From: Paenibacillus sp. An7
GTDB taxonomy: Bacteria > Bacillota > Bacilli > Paenibacillales > Paenibacillaceae
Direction of reading: 5' to 3'
Length of the DNA: 64,000 bases
NCBI RefSeq assembly: GCF_009870785.1
Contig: NZ_WTWX01000002.1
Location: 21,474-85,473, forward strand
The notes under the pieces were generated by a model. It did no database searches, was not told the DNA's origin, and saw only the letters and a list, made by a program, of their open reading frames with translations. The translations under genes and the position numbers were made by a program. This document shows positions 1 through 9,686 of this stretch, piece after piece (the first letter of the stretch is position 1; each line of letters starts with the position of its first letter).

Positions 1-1
1 C

Positions 2-1702
2 CGCTTAAATGTTTTTACTAAAATTGCATTGTTAGTTGTGATCCTGCTTATTCTAGTTTTGTTCCTCTATACCTACTCGAATAGAGAAAGTGTAAGAGTC
101 ATTGAATATGAAATTCAGAACAACACGAAGAATCAGCTATCGACTTTTGCAGAATCCGTTGAGTCCAACATCTATCAGTTGTCCCTTTACGGGATGTCGA
201 TTGGACAAGATTCCAGTATTCAGGATTATCAACGTCCCGACTACAAAGATATTCCCTATGAGCGTGCCAAAGCTGGAAGTGCCATTCTAGAGAAGATGAA
301 TCTGTATAATGCAGCAAGCAAATGGCATTCGACCATTACCTTGTACTTCCCCCGTATGGAAAAAGTGATATCAACAGACTATTATGCTTATATACCTTAC
401 AGAAAGAATGAGTTTGCAGAACCACTCTCGCAGACCTGGACTTATGAAGACAATCAATTTATTTGGCATACTACCGATCCGACGACAGCGATGAGCAATC
501 CTAGTAAGGCCAAGTTGATCACCAAAATTAGTTTTCCAGTTCACCATCTTAAATTGCTGCTTGATCAAAATAAGTTAAACAACAAAGGCGACCCTTTTAT
601 GTTTCATCCTGACTTCGGCTTAATTAGCAACAGCACGGAGAAGACTACCTTGAAATCCATCCTGCCTTCACTAGAAAGTGCAGAACTGCAAGCTAGAGGC
701 GGATTCAGAACAACACTGGATGGAACCGAATATTACGTCTCCTATATTGAGTCCAAGAGTCTCGGTTGGTACTATGTGGACTATGTTCCTATGCAGCAAA
801 TCTTAAAGCCGATTACGATCAGCCGGAATCTGTTTTATGCCTCTATCGCTGTCTTAATCGTGATGAGTATCCTGGTTCTGTATACGCTGTTCCGCAGTGT
901 TCAAGTCCCTCTCCTTCAACTGGTGAAGGGAACAAATCGCTTGTCCGCCGGTGACTTTTCTGTGCGGCTGAATCAAAATGGACATAACGAATTCAGTCTC
1001 TTGTTCGCGAGGTTCAACATCATGGCGCAGCGCATTCAGGAGTTAATCGAGAATGTGTATGAGGAGAAACTCAGAAGACGCGAAGCAACCCTGAAGCAGC
1101 TGCAATCACAGATCAATCCGCATTTTCTCTATAACTGCTTGTTCTATATCAAAAATATGGCGAGAATGAAAAATGAAAAAGCGGTTGTGGCCATGGCGCT
1201 AAATTTAGGAGAATACTACCGGTACATAACAAGATCAGAAAATGACATGGCAACCATACGAGAAGAATTAGCCATGGTGAAAAATTATCTTGAGATTCAG
1301 ACGCTTAGACTTGAACGTATGCATTTTACAATCGACGTTTCCCATGCTATTTTAGATAAAACGGTACCTAGGTTGACCCTGCAGCCTATTATTGAGAACG
1401 CTGTCATTCATGGACTCGAGCCGAAAGCAGAGAATGGGGAAATCAGAATATATGGGGACTGCAAAGATGATGTATATACGCTTACGGTGGAAGACAGCGG
1501 GCTTGGCATGTCAGACAAACAGCTTGAGCAAATGAAATATGATCTCCTTAAACCGCTGGATGAAAATATGGGCTGCGGCACATGGAATGTTCATCAGCGT
1601 TTATCTTTTCTTTACGGTGAAGGAGCAGGTCTAACCTATAACCATTCTTCACTAGGCGGGGTTAAAGTTGATATCATATGGCACGACAATACTAACAAGT
1701 AG
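2..1702 (+). CDS. YesM-type sensor histidine kinase, 5' end cut by window
   Basis: Membrane sensor kinase that should phosphorylate the response regulator encoded 11 bp downstream. The frame stays open to the first base of the window, so the N-terminus is missing or lies just outside it; a TTG at 29 is only an internal possibility. Seen in order: TM1 at the start, an extracellular domain of about 230 residues, TM2 (about residues 262-288 counted from base 29), HAMP, a His_kinase domain with INPHFLYN (His about 365), then a HATPase with IIENAVIHG and DSGLGMS motifs. In Bacillota this family usually controls carbohydrate ABC transporters of the LplABC type. The transporter it serves may lie to the left of the window. 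The signal is unknown. Confidence 0.93.
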   Translation, partial: RLNVFTKIALLVVILLILVLFLYTYSNRESVRVIEYEIQNNTKNQLSTFAESVESNIYQLSLYGMSIGQDSSIQDYQRPDYKDIPYERAKAGSAILEKMNLYNAASKWHSTITLYFPRMEKVISTDYYAYIPYRKNEFAEPLSQTWTYEDNQFIWHTTDPTTAMSNPSKAKLITKISFPVHHLKLLLDQNKLNNKGDPFMFHPDFGLISNSTEKTTLKSILPSLESAELQARGGFRTTLDGTEYYVSYIESKSLGWYYVDYVPMQQILKPITISRNLFYASIAVLIVMSILVLYTLFRSVQVPLLQLVKGTNRLSAGDFSVRLNQNGHNEFSLLFARFNIMAQRIQELIENVYEEKLRRREATLKQLQSQINPHFLYNCLFYIKNMARMKNEKAVVAMALNLGEYYRYITRSENDMATIREELAMVKNYLEIQTLRLERMHFTIDVSHAILDKTVPRLTLQPIIENAVIHGLEPKAENGEIRIYGDCKDDVYTLTVEDSGLGMSDKQLEQMKYDLLKPLDENMGCGTWNVHQRLSFLYGEGAGLTYNHSSLGGVKVDIIWHDNTNK

Positions 1703-1713
1703 GTGAACTACCC

Positions 1714-3354
1714 ATGCTGCAAATTTTATTAGTAGATGATGAACGTTCAGTGGTCGAGACGTTGGCGGAAACTATCCCTTGGGAAAGCTGTGGAATTGGC
1801 ACTGTCCACGAGGCATTATCTGGAAAGTTAGCACTCGAAATTATGGAAAATCATGATATCGATATTGTGATCAGCGATATTCGTATGCCAGAAATATCTG
1901 GCATAGCACTCATTACAGAGATCCATAAAAGATGGCCCCATGTACAAACTATTCTGCTGTCAGGTCATGCTGATTTCGAATATGCAAAACAGGCGATGGC
2001 TCAGGAAAGTTTTGATTATCTGCTCAAGCCTGTAAGTGACGAAGACCTGATTGAATCAGTCCAACGTCTCGTGAGTAGAATTCAGGTAAAATGGGAAACC
2101 GCGGCATCTTATCAAAAAGCACTTAACGCGTTTCAAGATAATCTGCCGCTATTGCAATCTACGATGCTCCATGAGCTGTTGACTGGAAGAACCTATGATC
2201 AAAAAACGCTGCAAGATAAACTCGAGCTGCTGGAACTTCCCTATACTATAGGAGAAGATTTAGCAATGTTGATTATTCGTATGGAAGAGCATTTTTCCGA
2301 GATGGGTAGCAGCGATATTGCACTCATGGAGTATGCCATCTGTAACATCATTAATGAAGTTGTGCAAGACCATTTTCATATCTGGCATACCCGAGATGTT
2401 CATGATTATATCGTTGTCCTGGTGAGTTTGAAGGACCCTAGTAAGTTGTCCTCGAATAAACACGTGACGCCTCAGACGATGCTGGAACATTATGCTGCCC
2501 AGATTCAAACGAATGTTCAGGCGTACTTAAAGGGAGCGATATCGATCTCTGTCTCCCATTGGGGAGAGTTTCCGAATGAGATCGGTGAAATTTATGAGCG
2601 ATCCGTTATATCCATGCGTAAGCGGATGGGACAAGTTCAAGGCTTGTTCGTAACCGCTTCCGACGAAAAAGATGTGCCCTCTCTTTATACGATCAGGTCG
2701 CTTTATAAACCGCCGACTTTAATAAGTCTGCTTGAAGCCGGACGTTTTCAAGATGCTGAACTGAAGATCGAGCAGATCTTTGAGGATTTGCTGCATTCAA
2801 ATGAATATCACGATATCGCAGAGTCAACGATTGAAGTGTACTACGCTTTAGCCGGAGCATTTACTTATATCATACATAAAAATGGGAAACAGCTCTCTTC
2901 CATTCTACCAGTAGAGTCCTATCGTTACTTTCAAGCTCCTAGCTATTCGACGACAAAGCAATTAATGGACTGGTCTATCCGAACACTCCATTACATCCGT
3001 GATGACGCTGAACAAGAGCTGAAGGACAATCACAGTACCATCGTTCGCAGTGTACAAAGTTTTGTCGATCTTCATCTAGCTTCCGATGTGTCTCTGCCAG
3101 CGATTGCTGATCATGTACATTTGCATCCTGTCTATTTGTCCAAAGTCTATAAATCAGAGACGGGAGAAGCACTTACAGCCTATGTCTACCGATTAAGAAT
3201 GGAGAAGGCTGCGTATTATTTACGAACTTCAACGGCCAAAATATTTGAAATCTCTGAGCTCGTCGGTTACAACAATACTGCCTACTTCATTCGTGTTTTT
3301 AAGAAATTTTATGATGTTACTCCACAGGAATATCGGGAAAGTCTGCCCGTTTAA
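1714..3354 (+). CDS. YesN-type response regulator, REC + AraC HTH
   Basis: Transcription activator paired with the upstream kinase. The receiver domain holds the acidic pair at residues 8-9, the phosphoacceptor Asp55 (ISDIRMPE) and Lys105 (LLKPVSDE). A long middle region (about 130-430) of the usual YesN type follows, then two AraC helix-turn-helix units in the last 105 residues (VSLPAIADHVHLHPVYLSK and IFEISELVGYNNTAYFIRVF). Length, 546 aa, is normal for the family. The ATG follows a short AGGTG site, 11 bp after the kinase stop, so the two are co-transcribed. A shared hairpin terminator lies about 50 bp downstream. Targets are unknown; a sugar-uptake operon is the family expectation. Confidence 0.94.
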   Translation: MLQILLVDDERSVVETLAETIPWESCGIGTVHEALSGKLALEIMENHDIDIVISDIRMPEISGIALITEIHKRWPHVQTILLSGHADFEYAKQAMAQESFDYLLKPVSDEDLIESVQRLVSRIQVKWETAASYQKALNAFQDNLPLLQSTMLHELLTGRTYDQKTLQDKLELLELPYTIGEDLAMLIIRMEEHFSEMGSSDIALMEYAICNIINEVVQDHFHIWHTRDVHDYIVVLVSLKDPSKLSSNKHVTPQTMLEHYAAQIQTNVQAYLKGAISISVSHWGEFPNEIGEIYERSVISMRKRMGQVQGLFVTASDEKDVPSLYTIRSLYKPPTLISLLEAGRFQDAELKIEQIFEDLLHSNEYHDIAESTIEVYYALAGAFTYIIHKNGKQLSSILPVESYRYFQAPSYSTTKQLMDWSIRTLHYIRDDAEQELKDNHSTIVRSVQSFVDLHLASDVSLPAIADHVHLHPVYLSKVYKSETGEALTAYVYRLRMEKAAYYLRTSTAKIFEISELVGYNNTAYFIRVFKKFYDVTPQEYRESLPV

Positions 3355-3406
3355 AGAAGAATCAAGATTAGATTTAAGACGTTACATCTATGTTATCTAA
3401 AATGCG

Positions 3407-3444
3407 AAAAGGCATTGTCGGATTTTCCCGACAATGCCTTTTTT
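3407..3444. terminator. Bidirectional rho-independent terminator
   Basis: Perfect 11-bp stem GGCATTGTCGG / CCGACAATGCC with a 6-nt loop, flanked by AAAA on the left and TTTTTT on the right. It sits between the convergent yesN-type gene and the LplA-type gene, so it can end both transcripts. Confidence 0.9.
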
Positions 3445-3505
3445 GCGATGTTAACTTTTCGCTCGAAATTTGCAGTTTATGTGTAATCCACCTTCCCTGC
3501 AATTC

Positions 3506-5194
3506 TTACTTTCCGCTAACGGACTCGTACCATTCGTTTACTTCTTTTGTCATCTGATCTCCACCTGAAGACTTCCATTTCTCTACGAAGGAATCAAATG
3601 CATCAATTGAAGTTTTGCCATAGATGATTTGAGAGAATGTATCCTTCTCCATCTTCGTGAGAATATCATTATTCATCTGCATTGTCATCGTTGGCGCACC
3701 AGTAAACATTTGTTTAAGAGAGATATCTTTTTGATCCAAAACAAGTTTCGCTGCTTCCAGCATCTCTGTTGGAACACTTGCATCTAACTTTTTCTCAAAT
3801 GGCGTTGATGGCGTCTCACCATTTGCCAGCTTCGCCAGCGTATTCATGCTAAGACTTGGAATCCGTGCCCCATCAAATGCCAGTGTATATTTCTCAGGAG
3901 CATAACCTTCAGTCAGGCTAGGATCGATTGACGGTTTGCCGTCGACCAAAACATAATCGTATCCTTCAGCAAATCCATATTCGAATTCACCGCCTACTTG
4001 TGGGTTAGCAAAATTCTCAAACAAATAATTTTGATAAGTGAAAAATGCTTCCGGATCCTTCATATTCTTATTAATCAGGACAACACCATTCTCATTCGGT
4101 GTACCACGTCTGCCTGCTTGGCCATCAGGGCCAGTAGGAATAGGATATGCCTTATATTCAGCATCTGGATCGTTTTTCTTCACGTCTTCCAGCGGCCAAG
4201 TTGGCATCCAGTGAGGGCCAACCACAATTCCTGCCTTGCCGGCAGTAAACTCTTCAGCAGCCTTCGTCTCGTCGTATACGCCTGCTTCCTCTGGGATGTA
4301 TCCTTTGCTCATCCAACTTTGTAATGTAGCAAGTGCCTGTTTTGCTCCAGGTGTCACTGAACCGTATTCAAGTTTTCCATCTTCTGTAAGATTCCATTGG
4401 TTTGGCATTGTGCCATATGCTCCAAAGACCCACCCAGCGTCAGACATCCAGGTATTGACCCAGTTTTTGAATCCAATGGTCAAACCATATGTGTCTTTTC
4501 TGCCATTTCCATCCGGATCTTGATTTGTAAACGCATCCATAACAACTTCAAGATCTTCTAATGTCTTCGGTCCTTTCAGGTTAAGCTTTTTCAGCCAATC
4601 TTCTCGAATCCACATCACTGGGTCACCATTATAGGAATAATCCAGAATCGGGATACCAATGCGTTTACCGTCTTGCATATACGGATACCAAACGGTAGGA
4701 TCTTCGTTAATAGCATCTTTCCATGTATCGTTCGCATATTTATCAAATAATTCACCTGCATCAACAAACATTCCGGATTCAATCAACTCACGGACCAAAT
4801 TAAATTCACCACGATAGGAGATAATATCCGGCATTGCTGCATTAGAAGCAAGGGATAGACGAAGCTTCGTCTCGAATGCATTATTGGTAGATGGAGAAAC
4901 CCATTCATTTTTCAGCTCAATGCCGAGCTTCTCTTTCGCCCATTTGGTATGAACATTATTATCTTGATCCTCGCCTGACTTAAACGTAACGTCTGGACCC
5001 CACGGCCGTAGATAGCTTATTGTCACCGGCGGATCGTATTTCCCATCTTTAAGCTCCAAAGGTGCAGATGGAGTGCTTGATTCAGCTTCCTTGTCCCCTC
5101 CATTACCGCATCCACTCAGTACCGCAGATAGGGCTAGCATCCCTACCATTACCATACTGCCTAATCTTCTTCTCTTTTTATTTGTGTCCAACAT
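3506..5194 (-). CDS. LplA-type extracellular solute-binding lipoprotein
   Basis: Predicted ABC-importer substrate-binding protein of the large LplA/YtcQ type (562 aa), probably for an oligosaccharide. A lipoprotein signal peptide ends in the lipobox LSGC near residue 29, so the mature protein is tethered outside the membrane. The family 1 binding-protein fold fits the rest (for example the NGRKDTYGLTIGF and AAEEFTAGKAGIVVG stretches). The ATG has a GGGGGA ribosome site 7 nt upstream. No LplB/LplC permease or ATPase gene lies beside it: its neighbours are a convergent two-component pair and a lichenase. It may be an orphan binding protein using permeases elsewhere. The ligand cannot be read from sequence. 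Confidence 0.9.
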   Translation of the reverse strand: MLDTNKKRRRLGSMVMVGMLALSAVLSGCGNGGDKEAESSTPSAPLELKDGKYDPPVTISYLRPWGPDVTFKSGEDQDNNVHTKWAKEKLGIELKNEWVSPSTNNAFETKLRLSLASNAAMPDIISYRGEFNLVRELIESGMFVDAGELFDKYANDTWKDAINEDPTVWYPYMQDGKRIGIPILDYSYNGDPVMWIREDWLKKLNLKGPKTLEDLEVVMDAFTNQDPDGNGRKDTYGLTIGFKNWVNTWMSDAGWVFGAYGTMPNQWNLTEDGKLEYGSVTPGAKQALATLQSWMSKGYIPEEAGVYDETKAAEEFTAGKAGIVVGPHWMPTWPLEDVKKNDPDAEYKAYPIPTGPDGQAGRRGTPNENGVVLINKNMKDPEAFFTYQNYLFENFANPQVGGEFEYGFAEGYDYVLVDGKPSIDPSLTEGYAPEKYTLAFDGARIPSLSMNTLAKLANGETPSTPFEKKLDASVPTEMLEAAKLVLDQKDISLKQMFTGAPTMTMQMNNDILTKMEKDTFSQIIYGKTSIDAFDSFVEKWKSSGGDQMTKEVNEWYESVSGK

Positions 5195-5427
5195 TGCTTC
5201 CCCCAGTCTATGTAATGTTGCTTACCGTTTAATCATAATGAATAATAGATACATATGCCCATACTAATATTGCAACATTTATTGCATTAATTTAGGATAT
5301 TTGAAATTGAATGTATATATTGGATAAATGATATTTGGGTAAATCTATTATTTAGATGTATATTTCGTTAGAAATTTATCGTTTAAATCGTTTAATGAGT
5401 TATAAATAGTATCCAGTTATGAAAAAA

Positions 5428-5456
5428 TCAAAAGCAGCCAGTGTCGGCTGCTTTTA
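5428..5456 (-). terminator. Terminator after lichenase gene
   Basis: Ten-bp perfect stem AAAAGCAGCC / GGCTGCTTTT with a 6-nt loop. Read on the minus strand it is followed by a T-rich tract (TTTTGATTTTTT), just after the lichenase stop. Confidence 0.88.
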
Positions 5457-5461
5457 TCTTT

Positions 5462-6175
5462 CTAGTTACTCGTATATCGAACCCAGTCATATTCTGCGGT
5501 CAATGGATTGGCACCGTTATAAGAACCTAACCATTCATCAACCCCTGCCCCGTTCCAAATATTCATCATAATTTTTCCAGGTGTTTTGGGAATATTGGTA
5601 GTTGCTGTATGTTTTAATACTCCGTCCACATACCATTTGATATACCCTGGCTGCCAGTCGAAAGCATACGTGTGGAATCCTTGCGATGCATCAAATCCTA
5701 GATTGATAATCTTCTCATGATTACCTACCCCATTCGTATAGTAATTAAACTGTACTTTTGTTGTATCTTTACCTAAGAATTCAATATCAATCTCATCCCA
5801 TTGTGTTCCATGAGCAGGTCCGGTATAAGTAAAGAAGGAGGAGACGATCCCAGGGTTCTTAGCAGGTTTCATACTCACTTCATAAAGTCCGTAACCGTGA
5901 CTATCCTTGGAACGATACTCACCGCAATCAAATTTGTTTTGAGCTGAACTAGTTAGACCAAGCTTAAGTTTACCATCACTTGTAAAATTAACATTGTTTG
6001 CTCGCCAAGTGCAGTTAAACATACCACCATTAGAATATCCATCTGCCTTTTCCCATGTGTTTGAGTTGAAATAGCTTAATGGTTCATAGAAAACATAACT
6101 TGCAAAAGCACTTACCGAGGTAAATAAAGAAATCATCATAACCACCACCAACGTGTACCAAGTCTTCTTTTTCAT
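5462..6175 (-). CDS. bglS: Secreted lichenase, GH16 beta-1,3-1,4-glucanase
   Basis: Hydrolyses mixed-linkage beta-glucan outside the cell. The start is the ATG at 6175, giving [12 protein letters not shown]: it has an AGGAGG site 8 nt upstream, and the longer frame would place 25 non-signal residues in front. Signal peptide about residues 1-25, cleaved after AFA. The mature enzyme has the GH16 catalytic motif DEIDIE (nucleophile Glu128, acid/base Glu132) and the conserved cysteine pair at about 55 and 84. Length, 237 aa, and sequence closely resemble the Paenibacillus macerans and Bacillus subtilis lichenases as I recall them. A cre-like box precedes it, consistent with catabolite repression. 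I saw no LicT-type antiterminator leader. Confidence 0.97.
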   Translation of the reverse strand: MKKKTWYTLVVVMMISLFTSVSAFASYVFYEPLSYFNSNTWEKADGYSNGGMFNCTWRANNVNFTSDGKLKLGLTSSAQNKFDCGEYRSKDSHGYGLYEVSMKPAKNPGIVSSFFTYTGPAHGTQWDEIDIEFLGKDTTKVQFNYYTNGVGNHEKIINLGFDASQGFHTYAFDWQPGYIKWYVDGVLKHTATTNIPKTPGKIMMNIWNGAGVDEWLGSYNGANPLTAEYDWVRYTSN

Positions 6176-6269
6176 CCACACACACCTCCTGAGAAATTTC
6201 AAACATGCACAAAGTTCGGGTAACTGATCTATTAAAATTAGATAAATCATCTTACCTGTAAAACAACTT

Positions 6270-6283
6270 TTAAAGCGCTTACA
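6270..6283 (-). promoter_or_regulatory. cre-like CcpA box upstream of lichenase gene
   Basis: On the minus strand TGTAAGCGCTTTAA matches the CcpA consensus TGWAARCGYTWNCW at 13 of 14 positions. It lies about 95 bp before the lichenase ATG, just downstream of a plausible TATAAA -10 box near 6300. That would fit a roadblock type of repression. Confidence 0.7.
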
Positions 6284-6424
6284 TGTTTGTTGTTTCCATT
6301 TTATATGGATTTCAATGTGGTAAAAATAATAAATTTTTAAGGTTATGTATTCATTTCTAAATATATCGTCCTAAAAAAGAGCTCTTTTCCTTCGCTTACG
6401 TTAAGGTAATTTTTATTACTAAAT

Positions 6425-6450
6425 CAAAAAAAGCCGCGATTTCGCGACTT
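6425..6450 (-). terminator. Terminator after amidase gene
   Basis: Nine-bp stem with one mismatch (AAGCCGCGA / TCGCGACTT) and a very short loop. On the minus strand it is followed by seven T. It lies 80 bp after the amidase stop and before the lichenase promoter. The rest of the 6176-6531 gap holds only the cre box and AT-rich promoter-like sequence. Confidence 0.75.
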
Positions 6451-6531
6451 CTTATGTGTATAGAGATCTCTTCTTCACTAATCTCTACACCGTGGATATT
6501 TAAGATGAATCCGTCATTCTTATAATAAAAT

Positions 6532-8001
6532 TTATAAGTTCAAATACTCTTTAATGCCATCAACAATGCCCTGAGCTACACGGTTCTGGAAATCTTCTTT
6601 GAACATAGCAGCTTCCTCCGCTTTGTTAGAAAGGAAACCAATCTCCAGGAGTGCTGCCGGCATTTTTGTATTTCTTAACACCGATAAATTACCTGATTTC
6701 ACTTTACGGTCTTTAAAACCCGTTGCACTGACCAAATGTTTATGAACGATCGTAGCTAAAGCTTTATCTTGATTTTTGTAATAAAACGTTTCTGTCCCGC
6801 TTGCTGATGAAGCCGCAGAGTTGGCATGGATGGAGATGAATACATCCGCTCCGAGGTCATTTGCTACCTTCGCACGACCTGTTAAAGAAACAAATGTATC
6901 ATCATCTCTGGTAAGAATTACATCAACGCCAGATTCTTTTTTAAGTAACGCTTCTACCTTCAAGATCAGACTGAGGTTTAAGTCTTTCTCTAATTTGCCT
7001 GTCACTCCTACTGCACCAGAATCATGATCTCCATGACCTGCATCTAGAACAATGACTTTATTGCCGTTATTTTCGCCAGGTTTCGCCGTGTTCGGCGGTA
7101 TAACAGGGGTTGTCCCCGAATTGTCGGTACTTGGTGTAGATGATGAATCCGAATTTAAATCAATGATAAGCAGGCTTGTCCCTTCTTGCGCCACATGGTA
7201 CCCAGAGGACTGCGTTAAATCGATAACAATGCGTACGGTAGAAGGTTTATCACTGAACAGGGAGTATCTAATTTTAGATACGAGCGGGTAATCCGTAACT
7301 TCTAAAGTACCTGCTCCCTGCTGATTCAGATCTTGCCCAAACGTTGAACTGAATTTAGAATTAGGCAGATCAATGACAATTCGATCAGGTCCAGTCATCG
7401 TGAATACTTTTGGTGTAATTGTGCCGCTTGTTGCAATCAGCAGATGATTCTCGCTGAAGCTGAGCCCGCTTATTTCAGTAAGACCACTAGGATTTATTAC
7501 CGTACTGCTTTCCCCTTCGCTGGGTGCTGTAGGTGAACCTGCTGGGGGCTGACTGCCTGCACCGGATCCACTCTCATCCTCCAGGTATACTGTCTTTGTC
7601 GTATTGTTCCATTTCACTTTCATTCCGAACTGCTCGCCTATAAAACGCAGCGGAACCAAAGTTGTTCCCTTTCTAAGAACGGGTGCATTGTCCAGCTTTA
7701 CGGACTCATTATCAACCGTAGCATTTTTATTATTTACGACCATTTTTATGGTGGAGCCATTTTGTTCTATCGTAACGGTGCCTGTTTTTTGTTCCCACTT
7801 TACGCCATAGCCAAGTTCCTCTGCTACCATACGGATTGGAATCATGACAGATTTATTAATAATCTCGACTTTCGTATCTCCCGTCGTTCCAAGCTGTTTA
7901 TCATTAAGATAAATCTTAGCTTGTCCACTGTCTGCATGACTGAGCCCAGGAATCACCCATAACCCTACAAACAACAACATGAATAGAACAATTTTCTTCA
8001 A
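6532..8001 (-). CDS. N-acetylmuramoyl-L-alanine amidase with stalk and AMIN domains
   Basis: Secreted cell-wall hydrolase that cuts the amide between muramic acid and the peptide stem. Order of domains: signal peptide (about residues 1-24), a copper-amine-oxidase-like stalk domain (GTTLVPLRFIGEQFGMKVKW), a Pro/Ser/Thr linker, an AMIN domain (HLLIATSG to LLIIDL), a second linker, then Amidase_3. The zinc and catalytic residues are visible in LDAGHGDHDSG, LEKDLNLSL, FISIHANSAAS and LLEIGFLSN. I place the start at the TTG at 8001 (MKKIVLF), because AAAGGATG lies about 9 nt before it, whereas the same site abuts the ATG at 8013. It stands alone between a terminator and VanZ. Confidence 0.93.
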   Translation of the reverse strand: MKKIVLFMLLFVGLWVIPGLSHADSGQAKIYLNDKQLGTTGDTKVEIINKSVMIPIRMVAEELGYGVKWEQKTGTVTIEQNGSTIKMVVNNKNATVDNESVKLDNAPVLRKGTTLVPLRFIGEQFGMKVKWNNTTKTVYLEDESGSGAGSQPPAGSPTAPSEGESSTVINPSGLTEISGLSFSENHLLIATSGTITPKVFTMTGPDRIVIDLPNSKFSSTFGQDLNQQGAGTLEVTDYPLVSKIRYSLFSDKPSTVRIVIDLTQSSGYHVAQEGTSLLIIDLNSDSSSTPSTDNSGTTPVIPPNTAKPGENNGNKVIVLDAGHGDHDSGAVGVTGKLEKDLNLSLILKVEALLKKESGVDVILTRDDDTFVSLTGRAKVANDLGADVFISIHANSAASSASGTETFYYKNQDKALATIVHKHLVSATGFKDRKVKSGNLSVLRNTKMPAALLEIGFLSNKAEEAAMFKEDFQNRVAQGIVDGIKEYLNL

Positions 8002-8134
8002 ACCTTCACACATCCTTTTGGTCGTCTAGTAAACTCGCCAGCATCCAACATTTTTTTACATTCACTACTATAATGAACGCAGAAATCGGGTAATAGTTGC
8101 GCAATCATGACCTTTTCTTTTCCGATCTGTCATA

Positions 8135-8174
8135 AAAATGAAACCGAAAATCCCTTATATATATCGGTTTTTTC
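8135..8174. terminator. Probable terminator after VanZ gene
   Basis: Seven-bp stem AAACCGA / TCGGTTT with a 16-nt AT-rich loop. T-rich sequence flanks both sides (CATTTTTATG read on the minus strand, TTTTTTC on the plus strand). It sits about 45 bp after the VanZ stop. The long loop makes it a weaker call. Confidence 0.5.
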
Positions 8175-8217
8175 ACTCTTTTTCTAAATACTGCATTTCT
8201 TCTATGTTTCGGACCAA

Positions 8218-8640
8218 TTAGGAGGCCTTTGTCTCATATCGTTTGAATAATAGATATCCAATAGAACCACCGATTACATTCAATAATAGATCATCAATAT
8301 CTCCGGTTCCCACTCGTAGCAAAGTCTGCATACACTCAAGCAAAAGGATCAAAGAACTAAAGATGAGAATGAACCTTCCATAGGACCAAGGACGAGACAG
8401 CGATGCAGGAATAAGAAAACCAAGCGGGATAAAAACGGCAATGTTTCCAATCAGGTTTATTGCTGAATCAATTGCATGATCTAGACTCAGATTCCTCACA
8501 TAAGCGGATATCGTATGTAGTGGGATTAGATTATAGCGATAGTTATCATGAACATAGCGATGAAACCCGGCAAACATAAAATATAGGAGCATTACGGTAT
8601 ATAGAAAAAGGATCACGCGAAATAAAGTTTGTTGCTTCAA
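8218..8640 (-). CDS. VanZ-family membrane protein
   Basis: Small integral membrane protein (140 aa) of the VanZ family, with about four transmembrane segments and the family signature NLIPLHTI near residue 37. VanZ relatives are linked to teicoplanin resistance in enterococci, but most, like this one, have no proven role. The frame opens with TTG (MKQQTLF) after AGAAGGG. It lies 19 bp after a GNAT gene on the same strand, so the two are probably one transcript. Confidence 0.88.
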   Translation of the reverse strand: MKQQTLFRVILFLYTVMLLYFMFAGFHRYVHDNYRYNLIPLHTISAYVRNLSLDHAIDSAINLIGNIAVFIPLGFLIPASLSRPWSYGRFILIFSSLILLLECMQTLLRVGTGDIDDLLLNVIGGSIGYLLFKRYETKAS

Positions 8641-8659
8641 CTCTTACATTCCCTTCTAT

Positions 8660-9511
8660 CTACATCAGGCCGCTCAGCGGCGTAAGACGGCTCCAAGTCG
8701 ATCTTGTGTAACCAAGCTGCAATCCTGCTCGCTGCATATTCCGAAAACTTGAAGACAGATACGAGGCTTGTCCAACGATAAGATTACAACCTTCCTGAAC
8801 TGCATCTCTCATTCTCCGCTCAATTAACAGGGTTTGAATCCCTCTATTTCGGTATGCCGGCAAGGTAGTTGCAAAGGTCAATGAAGCGGTACTTCCTTGC
8901 ATATATGCTACCGCAGCGCCCACAGGTTCGTTATTATAATAAGCTACATAATACTTCCAGCCTTTTCTTCCATGAAGAATCCGGTTGTTATCTGCAATAT
9001 GCCGTATCCCTGAAATCGGTAATCCTGTTCCTAGACAGTGAACCGTAGCATAATCATCAAATTGATGCGAATTAATTTCTACAATTTGAATATTTTCTTC
9101 GTTGCTTGTCCTTTTTTCTAAAGAAGAGTTAGTCTCTTTCTTACATTCTGTATATAACGTGGCATGAAAGGAGGACTGGAAAAATCCATGTGCGGTCAGA
9201 GATCTAAATAGTGTAGGCTCTGCTCTAAGAGGAGTAATCTTAATATGCGGATTTCGATCCCTAGAGCGATAAAACATCACTATTTCAGGCAAATAGGACT
9301 CTTCCGCTGAGCTGATTCCCTTCACTGTATTAAACTGGGGCCAAGGCATCTCCCTGCTATAAAAAGCGACAGCTTCTCCAAAATACTGGGTCTCAATGCC
9401 CATTGGATTCCCCGGCCGTTCTTCCATTGCCCTCATACGATCGATCATATATTCCATTTCAGAACGTTCAAGTCGCTCGGCAGTGCTTACTTCAAGTACT
9501 TTACCTTGCAT
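8660..9511 (-). CDS. GNAT-family acetyltransferase, 283 aa
   Basis: Predicted N-acetyltransferase. The acetyl-CoA-binding part is in the C-terminal half: VGAAVAYMQGSTASLTFATT, then YRNRGIQTLLIERRM, which carries the R-N-R-G-I version of the motif A pyrophosphate loop. The N-terminal 130 residues are a divergent extension, so the fold may be a tandem GNAT. The ATG has GGGAGGTG 8 nt upstream. It is first gene of a pair with vanZ and is divergent from the amino-acid permease. The substrate is unknown. Confidence 0.88.
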   Translation of the reverse strand: MQGKVLEVSTAERLERSEMEYMIDRMRAMEERPGNPMGIETQYFGEAVAFYSREMPWPQFNTVKGISSAEESYLPEIVMFYRSRDRNPHIKITPLRAEPTLFRSLTAHGFFQSSFHATLYTECKKETNSSLEKRTSNEENIQIVEINSHQFDDYATVHCLGTGLPISGIRHIADNNRILHGRKGWKYYVAYYNNEPVGAAVAYMQGSTASLTFATTLPAYRNRGIQTLLIERRMRDAVQEGCNLIVGQASYLSSSFRNMQRAGLQLGYTRSTWSRLTPLSGLM

Positions 9512-9686
9512 AATCTGACACCTCCCCCGTCTCTTTGCTTTTTTCGCCTTTTATCTATCATAGTCCAATCCCTATATTTTGCCAATTATTTCCGACCTTT
9601 TTATACAGGAAATTATTCCAGTATCTTTTCGCCCCTCTTTTCTTATATTACAGAGGTAAATATGACATGAATGAGGTACAGAAAAA

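Noticed and set aside
6176..6420. LicT-type antiterminator leader before the lichenase gene
   Set aside because: No RAT-like sequence overlapping a terminator was seen, although B. subtilis bglS uses one; the cre box is the only control element I can support.
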